DNA of 21,879 nt from JAFGVL01 sp031553685. GTDB taxonomy: Bacteria; Bacteroidota; Bacteroidia; Bacteroidales; Paludibacteraceae. Both the position numbers and the translations under genes were made by a program. The notes under the pieces are model-generated. The model had not been told where the DNA came from, ran no database searches, and worked only from the letters and a program-made list of their open reading frames with translations. Below, piece after piece: positions 1-7,312 of the stretch. The stretch spans positions 1 to 21,879 of the forward strand of contig JAVBLE010000023.1 in assembly GCA_031553685.1 (NCBI GenBank), written 5' to 3'. The stretch's first letter is position 1. Every line of letters starts with the position of its first letter.

Positions 1-2
1 GC

Positions 3-233
3 AAGTACAGAAACAATACTTACAAGTACCAGACCGGTTTTTATTAAATACTGAAAAAAACTTGTAAGTGCTGAGGCTGTACAAATAAGTACCGGCGTAA
101 TATAGATAAGTACCGGCGTAGTATTAATGAGTACTGCCACAGTACTAATAAGTACTGCGACAGTACTTATTAGTACTACCGCAATATAAATAAGTACCGA
201 AGCGTAATTTGCAAGTATTGGAGTAATATAAGC
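3..233. repeat. 21-bp tandem repeat (minisatellite), about 11 units, open at the left edge
   Basis: Units begin with AAGTAC or a close variant at 3, 24, 66, 87, 108, 129, 150, 171, 192 and 213, an exact 21-base spacing. The unit at 45 is degenerate and its motif is displaced by one base. Most units read AAGTACYG at the start and end in WAAT; the middle is variable but often carries GTARTA. The array has no spacers. Because 21 is a multiple of three, two minus-strand frames stay open across most of it, but no ATG start is seen there and one plus-strand frame is broken by TAG at 171. I read it as a non-coding variable-number repeat, with a repetitive peptide as the less likely alternative. It probably continues beyond base 1. 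Confidence 0.85.
141..177. repeat. Perfect 17-bp hairpin inside the minisatellite
   Basis: AGTACTAATAAGTACTG at 141-157 is exactly complementary to CAGTACTTATTAGTACT at 161-177, with loop CGA at 158-160. It spans parts of three repeat units and exists because unit ends and starts are themselves near-palindromic (AGTACT). A shorter relative, AGTACTG-CCA-CAGTACT, sits at 130-146. No T-tract follows, so it does not look like a terminator. Confidence 0.85.
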
Positions 234-614
234 AGGGATTCGTACAGTTGAATGACAGTCGTTATTCTGCAAATCTGCGCCAGCCTCATCTCATAAAGAA
301 AAACACATATTTATAAATTTGACTATCTAATCCAGATGAAGACTGTAACTGCTGAAAAATGGATGATGTATCGTGTCTTTTGAAAATTTATTCAGGGAGC
401 GATTTTAGGGAACATGTTATTAAACATATTTTTTGATTAAAATTATATATAGTTACCATTATTTTTTTGAATATCCATTTTTAGTCATAATGGATAAAAT
501 CAACAAGATATTTGAGAAAAGGAACTTTTTATTTTTCAAATCCAGCAGAACCGAAGGTCAGTGACCAAAGGGAACTAATTGAATATTTACAGAACCTCTT
601 TGCACAGGCAAATA

Positions 615-738
615 CGACTCCTTTGGAGTCGAACTGTTACAAATAACTAACCACTATAAATATATGAACCCGCTGGGTTTTTCCTTTGTCCTGTCGAATT
701 TGCAATTCGGCAGGAGAGAGTATAAGCATTTGTAATGC
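615..738. repeat. Cluster of four small hairpins with three-base loops (REP-like)
   Basis: Four perfect or near-perfect hairpins follow one another, each with a three-base loop: CGACTCC-TTT-GGAGTCG at 615-631; AACCC-GCT-GGGTT at 667-679; a 12-bp stem with one G-T pair and loop TGC at 689-715 (TCCTGTCGAATT with AATTCGGCAGGA); and GCATT-TGT-AATGC at 726-738. The last two share the core ATTTGYAAT. The second is followed by TTTTTCC and could act as a weak terminator. The dense arrangement of short palindromes resembles REP-type intergenic elements; that label is inference. Confidence 0.6.
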
Positions 739-984
739 AAAAAACGAATTAAAAAAATCCTGCAACAGTTATTTTTTAGAACCATTCAAAAAAAATAGAT
801 GAATTTAAGAAGATCTGGATGGGTTGTGTTTAAATATGTCTATCCTTTCAATGCAATTTCTTTTCTTGTTAATATCTTTCCTTTTAAATTCCGATTGAAT
901 TTTTGTAACTTTATCATCCTTTTTCGTCTGCTTCGGTTTGGCATATTCTACTGTTTATTTTGCAAAAAACACCAATAGCCGACC

Positions 985-1017
985 AATCGTAAATTGTAAA
1001 TCATAAAATCGTAAATT
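985..1017. repeat. Short direct repeat AATCGTAAATT just before dnaE
   Basis: AATCGTAAATT occurs at 985-995 and again at 1007-1017, 22 bases apart, with a related TTGTAAATC between them. The second copy ends seven bases before the dnaE start codon, so both probably lie in the 5' leader. No protein-binding role is evident. Confidence 0.55.
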
Positions 1018-1023
1018 ACACAC

Positions 1024-4000
1024 ATGTCTTCATTCGTTCACCTTCATGTCCATTCGCACTATTCGCTGCTCGATGGGATGTCCACCATACAAGGCTTAAT
1101 TGACAAGGCTGCCAAATCCGGCATGCCCGCCATTGCCCTTACCGACCATGGCAATATGTTCGGTATCAAAGAATTTGTCGATTATGCAGCAAAGAAAAAC
1201 GGCGGCACTCAAAAAGAAATCAAGGCTCTGAAAAAACAGTTGAGCAAAACCGAAGACGAAGCGCAACAGGCTGAAATAGAGGAAAAAATAATTTTGCTTG
1301 AAAAGAAATTGGTAAAGCCGATTTTGGGTTGCGAGGCTTATGTGGCACACCGTTCGCATACATACAACAACACGCATCCTCAAAGAACCAAAGACGATAT
1401 TGGAGGTTGGCATTTAATTCTTTTGGCAAAAAATAAAACCGGTTATCAGAATTTATGCAAAATGATTTCGGCTGCGTGGATTGACGGCATGTATTCCAAA
1501 CCCCGTATCGACAAGGAATTGCTCGAAAAATACCACGAAGGCATTATTGCCTGTTCGGCTTGCTTGGGAGGCGAAATTCCACAAAAAATCATGGGTGGGA
1601 AATATAAGGTAGATGAAGATGCAGAAACCGATACGGGTTCATTCGCCGAGGCTTACAATACCGTTTCCGAAGCTCAGCTTGCCGATGCCGAAAAAGCAAT
1701 CGAATGGTACAAAAGCGTGTTTGGCGACGATTTTTACCTCGAGCTTCAACGCCTCAAAACAGATAAACCCGGCGGCGACAAAACAACTTACGAAAAGCAA
1801 CATATTGTAAACGAGCATCTTGTCGCTTTGGCAAAAAAGACAAATACAAAAATCATCGCTTCCAACGATGTCCATTTTGTAGAAGAAGAACATGCCGAAG
1901 CGCACGACCGCCTTATTTGCCTCAGTACCGGCAAAGACCTCGACGACCCGAAACGAATGCGCTACACCAAACAAGAATGGCTCAAAACGCCCGGCGAAAT
2001 GCAAGCCATTTTTTCCGACCTGCCCGATGCGCTCGAAAACACACTCGAAATTGCCGGTAAAATAGAATATTACAGCATAGACTCGGATGCCATGATGCCC
2101 ATGTTCCCGATTCCTGCAGAGTTTGGGACGGAAGAAAGCTATCGTCAGAAATTTTCGGAAGAAGATTTGCAAAAAGAATTTGGCGACCGGTATGACAAAC
2201 TCGGCGGCTACAACAAAGTGGTGCGCATCAAGCTCGAAGCCGACTATTTAGCTAAATTAGCTCAGGAAGGAGCTGCGCAACGATACAGCGACAGGCTCAC
2301 GCCCGAAATACAGGAACGAATCAATTTCGAACTCGAAACGATGAAAACGATGGGTTTTCCGGGTTATTTCCTGATTGTAGAAGATTTTATCCGCGCGGCG
2401 CGCAATATGGGCGTTTCGGTAGGTCCCGGGCGCGGCTCGGCGGCAGGTTCGGTGGTGGCATATTGTTTGCGCATTACCGACATTGACCCGTTGCAATACG
2501 ATTTGCTGTTCGAGCGCTTCCTCAACCCCGACCGTATCTCGATGCCCGATATCGATATCGATTTCGACGACGACGGGCGCGCCGATGTACTCAAATATGT
2601 AACCGAAAAATATGGAAAAGAAAAGGTAGCGCACATCATTACTTATGGCACGATGGCAACCAAATCAAGCATCAAAGATGTGGCGCGGGTGCAAAAACTA
2701 CCGCTTTCGGATGCCGAACGGCTGACGAAAATGATTCCGTTTTCTTTCCCCGAAGATAAAAATACGGGTAAAGCGCCCAAGGTAAATATTCGAAATTGCG
2801 TTGAACTGATTCCTGAATTACAACAAGAACTGGCGCGCGGAGACGAAAATTTGATCGAAACCATGAAGTATGCCGAGATGCTCGAAGGGACTGTACGGCA
2901 AATAGGAGTTCATGCATGTGGGGTAATCATTGGAGCAGATGATTTGACCAATTTCATTCCGCTTAGCACCGCCAAAGAAAAAGGCAGTGATGAAGATTTG
3001 CTCGTAACACAATACGAAGGTTCGGTTATCGAAACCGTCGGACTGATAAAAATGGACTTCTTGGGACTTAAAACATTAAGTATCATCAAAGAAGCTTTAA
3101 AAAACATCAAACTCTCCAAGGGAATTGATATAAATATTGATACCATTCCAATTAATGATACCAAAACTTACGAACTGTTTTCCAAAGGACTGACAACCGG
3201 TATTTTCCAGTTCGAGTCGCCCGGAATGCAAAAGAACCTGCGCGAGTTGCAACCTACCCAGTTCGAAGATTTGATTGCGATGAATGCCCTCTATCGTCCG
3301 GGTCCGATGCAATATATCCCGCAATTTATCAATCGAAAACATGGCAGGGAAGCGATCGAATACGATTTTCCCGAGATGGAAGAGCGCCTCAAAGACACTT
3401 ACGGTATCACCGTGTATCAAGAACAGGTCATGCTCCTGAGCCGCGATTTGGCAGGCTTTACACGAGGTCAGTCCGACGAGTTGCGAAAGGCAATGGGTAA
3501 AAAGCTCATTGATAAAATGGCAACCTTAAAAGTGAAATTCATTGAAGGAGCTACCGCCAAAGGCTTTGGACCAATAGAGAAATTGGAGAAAATCTGGAGC
3601 GATTGGGCAGAGTTTGCCAAATACGCTTTCAACAAATCGCATGCCACTTGCTACTCGTGGGTTGCCTATCAAACGGCTTACCTCAAGGCACATTACCCCG
3701 CCGAATATATGGCTGCCAACTTAACCCGGAATAAAGATTCGATTGACGAGGTAACCAAATTTATGGACGAATGTCGCGGGCTGGGAATCAAAGTATTAGG
3801 ACCCGATGTGAACGAAAGTTTGCTCGACTTTATGGTGAACGAAGCCGGTGAAATCCGTTTTGGGCTGGGCGGTATCAAGGGTGTAGGCGAAGGCGCGGTC
3901 GAAGCCATTGTGAACGAGCGAAAAAAAGGCGGGAAGTTTAAAAACATATTCGATTTTTTGGAGCGTGTCAACCTTAGTGCCTGCAACCGCAAAGCGATCG

Positions 4001-4905
4001 AAAGCCTTGCCTACTCGGGTTCGTTTGACAACTGCGGTATCCTGCGCGAACAGTTTTTTGTTAATAATAGTAAGGGAGAAAATGTGCTGGACACCATTCT
4101 TCGCTACGGCAATAAATATCAGGGAGACAAAATGCAAACCGGCAATTCGCTCTTTGGAGATGATGATGCGGTTGAAATTGCCAAACCGGAATTGCCTCGT
4201 GCCGAACAATGGTCGTCCATTGAGCGTTTAAATAAAGAAAAAGAATTGATCGGCATTTACCTTTCGGCACATCCGCTTGACGAATATTTTGTGGAACTGC
4301 AACGCTTCTGCAATTGCAGTACAGGCATGCTCAAAGAAGGATTAGAACCATTGAAAGGACGCGAGTTAAAACTCGGTGGAATGATAAATTCCAGTCGTAC
4401 AGGGATAACCAAGAATGGCAAACCATACGGCGGTTTTGTGCTCGAAGATTTTTCTGACAATTTTGAGTTTATGCTTTTTGGACAGGATTTCGTAAATTTC
4501 AAAAACTTTTTGCAAAAAGACCTGCATGTGATGGTGCAAGGCGTGGTACAGGAGCGTGGCGCCGATTGGAAACGCTACGACGCGCCGCCAAGCGACAAAC
4601 CGGTGGAACTTGAATTTAAGATACGCAAAATGTCGTTGCTCAGCGATGTGGACGAAAAAGAGGTGCGAAAACTGATTCTTTCGATAAAAATCAATAATAT
4701 CGACGAAGATTTTGTAGGAAGCATGACAAAAATCGTCAAAGAAAACGGTGATGGGAAAATCACCCTGCACCTTGATGTAACCGATGAAAACGAGAAAATA
4801 CTGAAACTTTTTTCGCGCACTGCCAAAATCAAACTGACCAAAGATGTAAAAGACTTCCTGCGCGAAAAACAACGGCAGGATGTATTTGATTATCAATTGG
4901 GGTGA
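1024..4905 (+). CDS. dnaE: DNA polymerase III alpha subunit
   Basis: This is the replicative C-family DNA polymerase catalytic subunit, 1293 residues, within the range I expect for the long Bacteroidota form. An N-terminal PHP domain is marked by HLHVHSHYSLLDG near residues 6-18 and LTDHGNMFG near residue 40. The finger-loop signature GPGRGSAAGS begins at G467. The palm carries PDIDIDF with D509 and D511, and the third catalytic aspartate is D678 in KMDFLGL, matching the E. coli D401/D403/D555 triad by motif. A C-terminal OB-fold lies at roughly 1112-1165. Relative to E. coli the PHP region carries a charged insertion near residues 65-95. The ATG at 1024 sits directly before the conserved N-terminus and is well supported. 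The gene is followed by the AbiE pair rather than directly by trxA. Confidence 0.98.
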   Translation: MSSFVHLHVHSHYSLLDGMSTIQGLIDKAAKSGMPAIALTDHGNMFGIKEFVDYAAKKNGGTQKEIKALKKQLSKTEDEAQQAEIEEKIILLEKKLVKPILGCEAYVAHRSHTYNNTHPQRTKDDIGGWHLILLAKNKTGYQNLCKMISAAWIDGMYSKPRIDKELLEKYHEGIIACSACLGGEIPQKIMGGKYKVDEDAETDTGSFAEAYNTVSEAQLADAEKAIEWYKSVFGDDFYLELQRLKTDKPGGDKTTYEKQHIVNEHLVALAKKTNTKIIASNDVHFVEEEHAEAHDRLICLSTGKDLDDPKRMRYTKQEWLKTPGEMQAIFSDLPDALENTLEIAGKIEYYSIDSDAMMPMFPIPAEFGTEESYRQKFSEEDLQKEFGDRYDKLGGYNKVVRIKLEADYLAKLAQEGAAQRYSDRLTPEIQERINFELETMKTMGFPGYFLIVEDFIRAARNMGVSVGPGRGSAAGSVVAYCLRITDIDPLQYDLLFERFLNPDRISMPDIDIDFDDDGRADVLKYVTEKYGKEKVAHIITYGTMATKSSIKDVARVQKLPLSDAERLTKMIPFSFPEDKNTGKAPKVNIRNCVELIPELQQELARGDENLIETMKYAEMLEGTVRQIGVHACGVIIGADDLTNFIPLSTAKEKGSDEDLLVTQYEGSVIETVGLIKMDFLGLKTLSIIKEALKNIKLSKGIDINIDTIPINDTKTYELFSKGLTTGIFQFESPGMQKNLRELQPTQFEDLIAMNALYRPGPMQYIPQFINRKHGREAIEYDFPEMEERLKDTYGITVYQEQVMLLSRDLAGFTRGQSDELRKAMGKKLIDKMATLKVKFIEGATAKGFGPIEKLEKIWSDWAEFAKYAFNKSHATCYSWVAYQTAYLKAHYPAEYMAANLTRNKDSIDEVTKFMDECRGLGIKVLGPDVNESLLDFMVNEAGEIRFGLGGIKGVGEGAVEAIVNERKKGGKFKNIFDFLERVNLSACNRKAIESLAYSGSFDNCGILREQFFVNNSKGENVLDTILRYGNKYQGDKMQTGNSLFGDDDAVEIAKPELPRAEQWSSIERLNKEKELIGIYLSAHPLDEYFVELQRFCNCSTGMLKEGLEPLKGRELKLGGMINSSRTGITKNGKPYGGFVLEDFSDNFEFMLFGQDFVNFKNFLQKDLHVMVQGVVQERGADWKRYDAPPSDKPVELEFKIRKMSLLSDVDEKEVRKLILSIKINNIDEDFVGSMTKIVKENGDGKITLHLDVTDENEKILKLFSRTAKIKLTKDVKDFLREKQRQDVFDYQLG

Positions 4906-4919
4906 TATGTCCGAAATAT

Positions 4920-4939
4920 TTTTATTTTTAAAAATAAAA
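4920..4939. promoter_or_regulatory. AT-only 20-bp palindrome upstream of abiEi, candidate operator
   Basis: TTTTATTTTTAAAAATAAAA at 4920-4939 is a perfect palindrome. It ends three bases before the candidate -7 box TAGTTTTG (4943-4950), so it would cover the -33 region of the abiE promoter. Known AbiEi antitoxins repress their own operon by binding inverted repeats in the promoter, which makes this a plausible operator. It could equally be a chance A/T palindrome or a poor dnaE terminator. Confidence 0.4.
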
Positions 4940-4942
4940 TAA

Positions 4943-4950
4943 TAGTTTTG
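4943..4950 (+). promoter_or_regulatory. Candidate abiE promoter -7 box (TAGTTTTG)
   Basis: TAGTTTTG fits the Bacteroidota TAnnTTTG consensus and lies 25 bases before the abiEi ATG. No TTTG is found at the usual -33 distance; that position is occupied by the palindrome at 4920-4939. It would give the toxin-antitoxin pair transcription independent of dnaE. Confidence 0.45.
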
Positions 4951-4975
4951 TGAACTACACATACGAAAAAATACA

Positions 4976-5557
4976 ATGTCCAGTTCCCGAAATAAAAATA
5001 TATTATTGTCTATTTATAGTGATACTCGCAATGTCTTTACACTTGCAGATATCGCAATGCTTGTTGATGAAACCACATTTAATTCACTCAATAACAAGTT
5101 AAATTACTATGTACGAAAAGGTCAGTTGTTTCGTCCTCGCAAAGGAATTTATACCAAACCGAATTACTCACCGGAAGAATTATCTTGTGTGCTTTACACC
5201 CCATCATATCTTTCATTAGAATATGTATTGCAAAAAGCAGGTGTTATTTTTCAGTATGACAACCGATTGACAAGTGTTGGTTACCTGAATCGGACTGTTG
5301 AAATTGAGAATTGCACTTATAGTTATAGAAAAGTTAAGAGTGAAATTTTGATAGATACACAAGGCATTACACAAACTAAAAATATAAATATTGCCACTCC
5401 CGAACGAGCCTTTTTGGATTTATTATATCTTGATAAGGAATATTATTTTGACAATCTCAATATTCTTGACAAAAAAATAATACTCAATTTATTACCATTA
5501 TATCGTTCAAAAGCACTTGCAGTAAGAGTAAAAAAAATACTACAAAACAATGATTGA
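4976..5557 (+). CDS. abiEi: AbiEi-type antitoxin / transcriptional repressor of a type IV toxin-antitoxin system
   Basis: A 193-residue protein with the features of AbiEi antitoxins. An N-terminal winged-helix region (about 1-65, including YYVRKGQLFRPRKGIYTKP) is followed by the family motif PSYLSLEYVLQKAGV (about 81-95) and the C-terminal motif IATPERAFLDLLYL (about 140-153). In characterised systems AbiEi represses its own operon and counters the AbiEii toxin without direct binding. The stop overlaps the start of the next gene by eight bases, as expected for a translationally coupled pair. The gene looks more AT-rich than the flanking dnaE, and it separates dnaE from trxA, suggesting later insertion. 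Assignment rests on motifs and on the partner gene. Confidence 0.85.
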   Translation: MSSSRNKNILLSIYSDTRNVFTLADIAMLVDETTFNSLNNKLNYYVRKGQLFRPRKGIYTKPNYSPEELSCVLYTPSYLSLEYVLQKAGVIFQYDNRLTSVGYLNRTVEIENCTYSYRKVKSEILIDTQGITQTKNINIATPERAFLDLLYLDKEYYFDNLNILDKKIILNLLPLYRSKALAVRVKKILQNND

Positions 5558-6251
5558 TGTAAATAAGCATAAATTTTTCCTGTTGCAAATTTTAAAAGAT
5601 ATTTATGCTGATGTTGAATTAGCAGCTTGTCTGGGTTTTAAAGGTGGTACAGCCTTGATGTTCTTTTATGAATTACCTCGCTTTTCAGTCGACTTGGATT
5701 TTAATTTACTTGATATTTCAAAAGAAAAATCGGTATATGAAAAGATTCGAAAAATATTACTTAAATATGGGAGTATTTTTGATGAAGCGATGAAATTTTA
5801 TGGACCCATCATAGTGCTTGATTATGGTGCCGGCGAACGAAAACTCAAAATAGAAATATCAAACCGGCAGGGCGAAAATCAGTATGAAATCAAGAATTTA
5901 TTGGGCATTAATATGAAAGTAATGATTGCGCCCGATATGTTTGCGCATAAACTTTGTGCATTATTGGATAGAACTGAAATAACCAATCGAGATATATTTG
6001 ACACATGGTTTTTTATGCAAAAACGGACTCCTATTAATACAAAAATCGTAGAAAGTAGAATGAATATGCCATTTGCCGAACATGTGCAAAGATGTATTGA
6101 ACAATTGGAGTCAATGACCGACAAAGGATTACTGAATGGACTTGGAGAATTGATGAATGATGACACCAAAAAGTTTGTTCGTTCAAAACTCCGAATAGAA
6201 ACAATTTTACTATTGCGTTTCTACAAAGAGTTTCCGATTGTATTTCAATAA
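5550..6251 (+). CDS. abiEii: AbiEii-type nucleotidyltransferase toxin
   Basis: A 233-residue DUF1814/AbiEii-family protein with a DNA polymerase beta-like nucleotidyltransferase fold. Motif I is FKGGTAL (F30-L36), followed by RFSVDLDF with D48 and D50 as likely metal ligands. KLKIEIS near residue 98 and AHKLCALLDR...NRDIFD (about 133-153) correspond to the later conserved motifs. Family members act as toxins that halt growth when not countered by AbiEi and can give abortive phage infection; related enzymes (MenT) modify tRNA 3' ends. The target here cannot be read from sequence. All main catalytic motifs look intact. Its ATG lies inside the last codons of abiEi in another frame, implying coupled translation. 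Confidence 0.87.
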   Translation: MIDVNKHKFFLLQILKDIYADVELAACLGFKGGTALMFFYELPRFSVDLDFNLLDISKEKSVYEKIRKILLKYGSIFDEAMKFYGPIIVLDYGAGERKLKIEISNRQGENQYEIKNLLGINMKVMIAPDMFAHKLCALLDRTEITNRDIFDTWFFMQKRTPINTKIVESRMNMPFAEHVQRCIEQLESMTDKGLLNGLGELMNDDTKKFVRSKLRIETILLLRFYKEFPIVFQ

Positions 6252-6278
6252 ATTATTCAAAAATATGAGTATTCTCCC

Positions 6279-6313
6279 ATAAACATTTGCAACAACAAAT
6301 GTTTATAACTAAA
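6279..6313 (+). terminator. Terminator after the abiE pair
   Basis: ATAAACATTTG (6279-6289) pairs perfectly with CAAATGTTTAT (6296-6306) around the six-base loop CAACAA, 28 bases after the abiEii stop. A run of T starts eight bases later (6314 on). The stem is GC-poor, so efficiency is uncertain, but position and shape suit a terminator isolating abiE from trxA. Confidence 0.5.
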
Positions 6314-6382
6314 TTTTTTTAGGAAATATTTTTTTTATTCTTTTGCAAAATAGAAAATTAACACATAAAAAATTATATTATC

Positions 6383-6697
6383 ATGGCAACAGCAATTACA
6401 GACGCAGGTTTTGAGCAAACGATTAGTGAAAACAAGGTAGTTTTGGTAGATTTTTGGGCAGAATGGTGTGGACCTTGCCGTGCCATTTCGCCAATCGTAG
6501 ATGAACTTGCCGAAGCATACGAAGGCAAAGCCCTTATCGGCAAAGTAGATGTGGACGAAAACCCCGAAGTATGCGATAAATTTGGTATTCGTAATATCCC
6601 CACTTTGTTATTTTTCAAAAATGGCGAATTGGTCGACAAAATCGTGGGTGCAGCGCAAAAAGCACAATTGCAGGAGAAAATAGATAGTCTTTTGTAA
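6383..6697 (+). CDS. trxA: Thioredoxin
   Basis: A 104-residue cytoplasmic thioredoxin that reduces protein disulfides and is recycled by thioredoxin reductase. The active site WCGPC is at W28-C32 with C29 and C32 as the redox pair, and the cis-proline is P73 in NIPTLLFF. There is no signal peptide. One extra cysteine, C64, lies in NPEVCDKFGI. The start at 6383 fits the usual thioredoxin length. A promoter-like TTATTCTTTTG lies near 6335-6345, with the TA slightly too far from TTTG for the consensus. An imperfect terminator follows at 6714-6754. Confidence 0.97.
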   Translation: MATAITDAGFEQTISENKVVLVDFWAEWCGPCRAISPIVDELAEAYEGKALIGKVDVDENPEVCDKFGIRNIPTLLFFKNGELVDKIVGAAQKAQLQEKIDSLL

Positions 6698-6713
6698 AAT
6701 AGACTTTTAGACG

Positions 6714-6754
6714 AAAGACAAAAGAATAAAGACATTTCAGAAATTTTGTCTTTT
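6714..6754 (+). terminator. Weak terminator-like hairpin after trxA
   Basis: AAAGACAAAA at 6714-6723 pairs exactly with TTTTGTCTTT at 6744-6753 across a 20-base loop, with one further T at 6754. It begins 17 bases after the trxA stop. The long loop and AT-rich stem make it weak, so readthrough into the CYTH gene is likely. Confidence 0.35.
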
Positions 6755-6780
6755 ATCTCTTATCTTTACTCTGTATTGAT

Positions 6781-7236
6781 ATGCTCGAAATTGAACGCAA
6801 ATTCTTAGTAACAGGCGATGGCTACCAAACAGCCGCGCCTGTTTATTTTCGGCAGGGCTATCTGAGTTCCTTGCCCGAGCGGATTGTGCGTGTGCGCGAG
6901 TGTGGCAGTCAGGCTTTTATCACCATCAAAGGGAAAAATGAAGGAGCTACCCGTGTCGAATTTGAGTACGAAATCCCTGTTGAAGAAGCTTGCGAACTAT
7001 TCAAGCTCTGCGAGCAACCGCTTATTGAAAAAAATAGATATAGGTTTCCTTATACAGGTTTTGTCTGGGAAGTGGATGAATTTTTAGGAGAAAACGCAGG
7101 ACTCGTCATTGCCGAGATAGAATTACCCAGCGAAGATACTGTTTTCGAAAAACCCAATTGGGTTGGAGAAGAGGTTACAACAGATAGCCGATATTATAAC
7201 TCTAATTTGATTTTAAATCCTTATCGGAATTGGTAG
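6781..7236 (+). CDS. CYTH-domain protein (triphosphate tunnel metalloenzyme family)
   Basis: A 151-residue single-domain CYTH protein. The signature ExExK is E3-I-E5-R-K7 at the extreme N-terminus, which fixes the start at 6781. Other tunnel-lining positions are visible in RVRECG (about 37-42), TIKGK (about 48-52), RVEFEYEIP (about 58-66), EKNRYRFPY (about 82-90) and AEIELPSED (about 111-119). Family members hydrolyse inorganic triphosphate, thiamine triphosphate or similar substrates; the substrate here is unknown. This size is typical of stand-alone bacterial CYTH proteins. A near-consensus box TATCTTTA lies 12 bases before the start. The TAG stop at 7234-7236 lies inside the left arm of the palindromic repeat that follows. 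Confidence 0.88.
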   Translation: MLEIERKFLVTGDGYQTAAPVYFRQGYLSSLPERIVRVRECGSQAFITIKGKNEGATRVEFEYEIPVEEACELFKLCEQPLIEKNRYRFPYTGFVWEVDEFLGENAGLVIAEIELPSEDTVFEKPNWVGEEVTTDSRYYNSNLILNPYRNW

Positions 7237-7294
7237 GGACAAGTCGCGACTTGTCCGATGAATTGAAAGCGGACAGGTCGCGACCTGTCCCTAC
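7233..7294. repeat. Twin palindromic repeat between convergent genes
   Basis: Two 20-bp perfect palindromes, GGACAAGTCGCGACTTGTCC at 7237-7256 and GGACAGGTCGCGACCTGTCC at 7271-7290, lie 14 bases apart. With their flanks they form a 25-bp inverted repeat (7233-7257 and 7270-7294) that differs at two positions and begins and ends in GTAGGGACA/TGTCCCTAC. The unit lies between the convergent CYTH and polyprenyl synthase genes, overlaps the CYTH stop, and could act as a bidirectional terminator. Its regular form resembles a dispersed intergenic repeat. Confidence 0.8.
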
Positions 7295-7312
7295 GGGCTG
7301 CAATCGCAAATT

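Larger units (their letters stand above)
234..1023. other. Gene-free stretch upstream of dnaE
   Basis: No open reading frame here has a plausible length or family resemblance. The stretch is AT-rich. Its recognisable contents are the cluster of small hairpins at 615-738, a short direct repeat at 985-1017 and a weak promoter-like box TTATTTTG at 955-962. That box differs from TAnnTTTG at one position and is a possible but unconvincing dnaE promoter. I see nothing else that can be named in 240-610 or 740-930. Confidence 0.6.

Noticed and set aside
3..233. Regular repeats as a CRISPR array
   Set aside because: The 21-base units are contiguous with no spacers, and no cas gene is present.
1639..2172. 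Minus-strand reading frame of 177 codons inside dnaE
   Set aside because: It lies entirely within well-supported dnaE coding sequence and its product resembles no family; it is a shadow of codon bias on the other strand.
4366..4962. Minus-strand reading frame of 198 codons over the dnaE 3' end
   Set aside because: Most of it opposes the conserved OB-fold region of dnaE; composition and lack of recognisable motifs mark it as a shadow.
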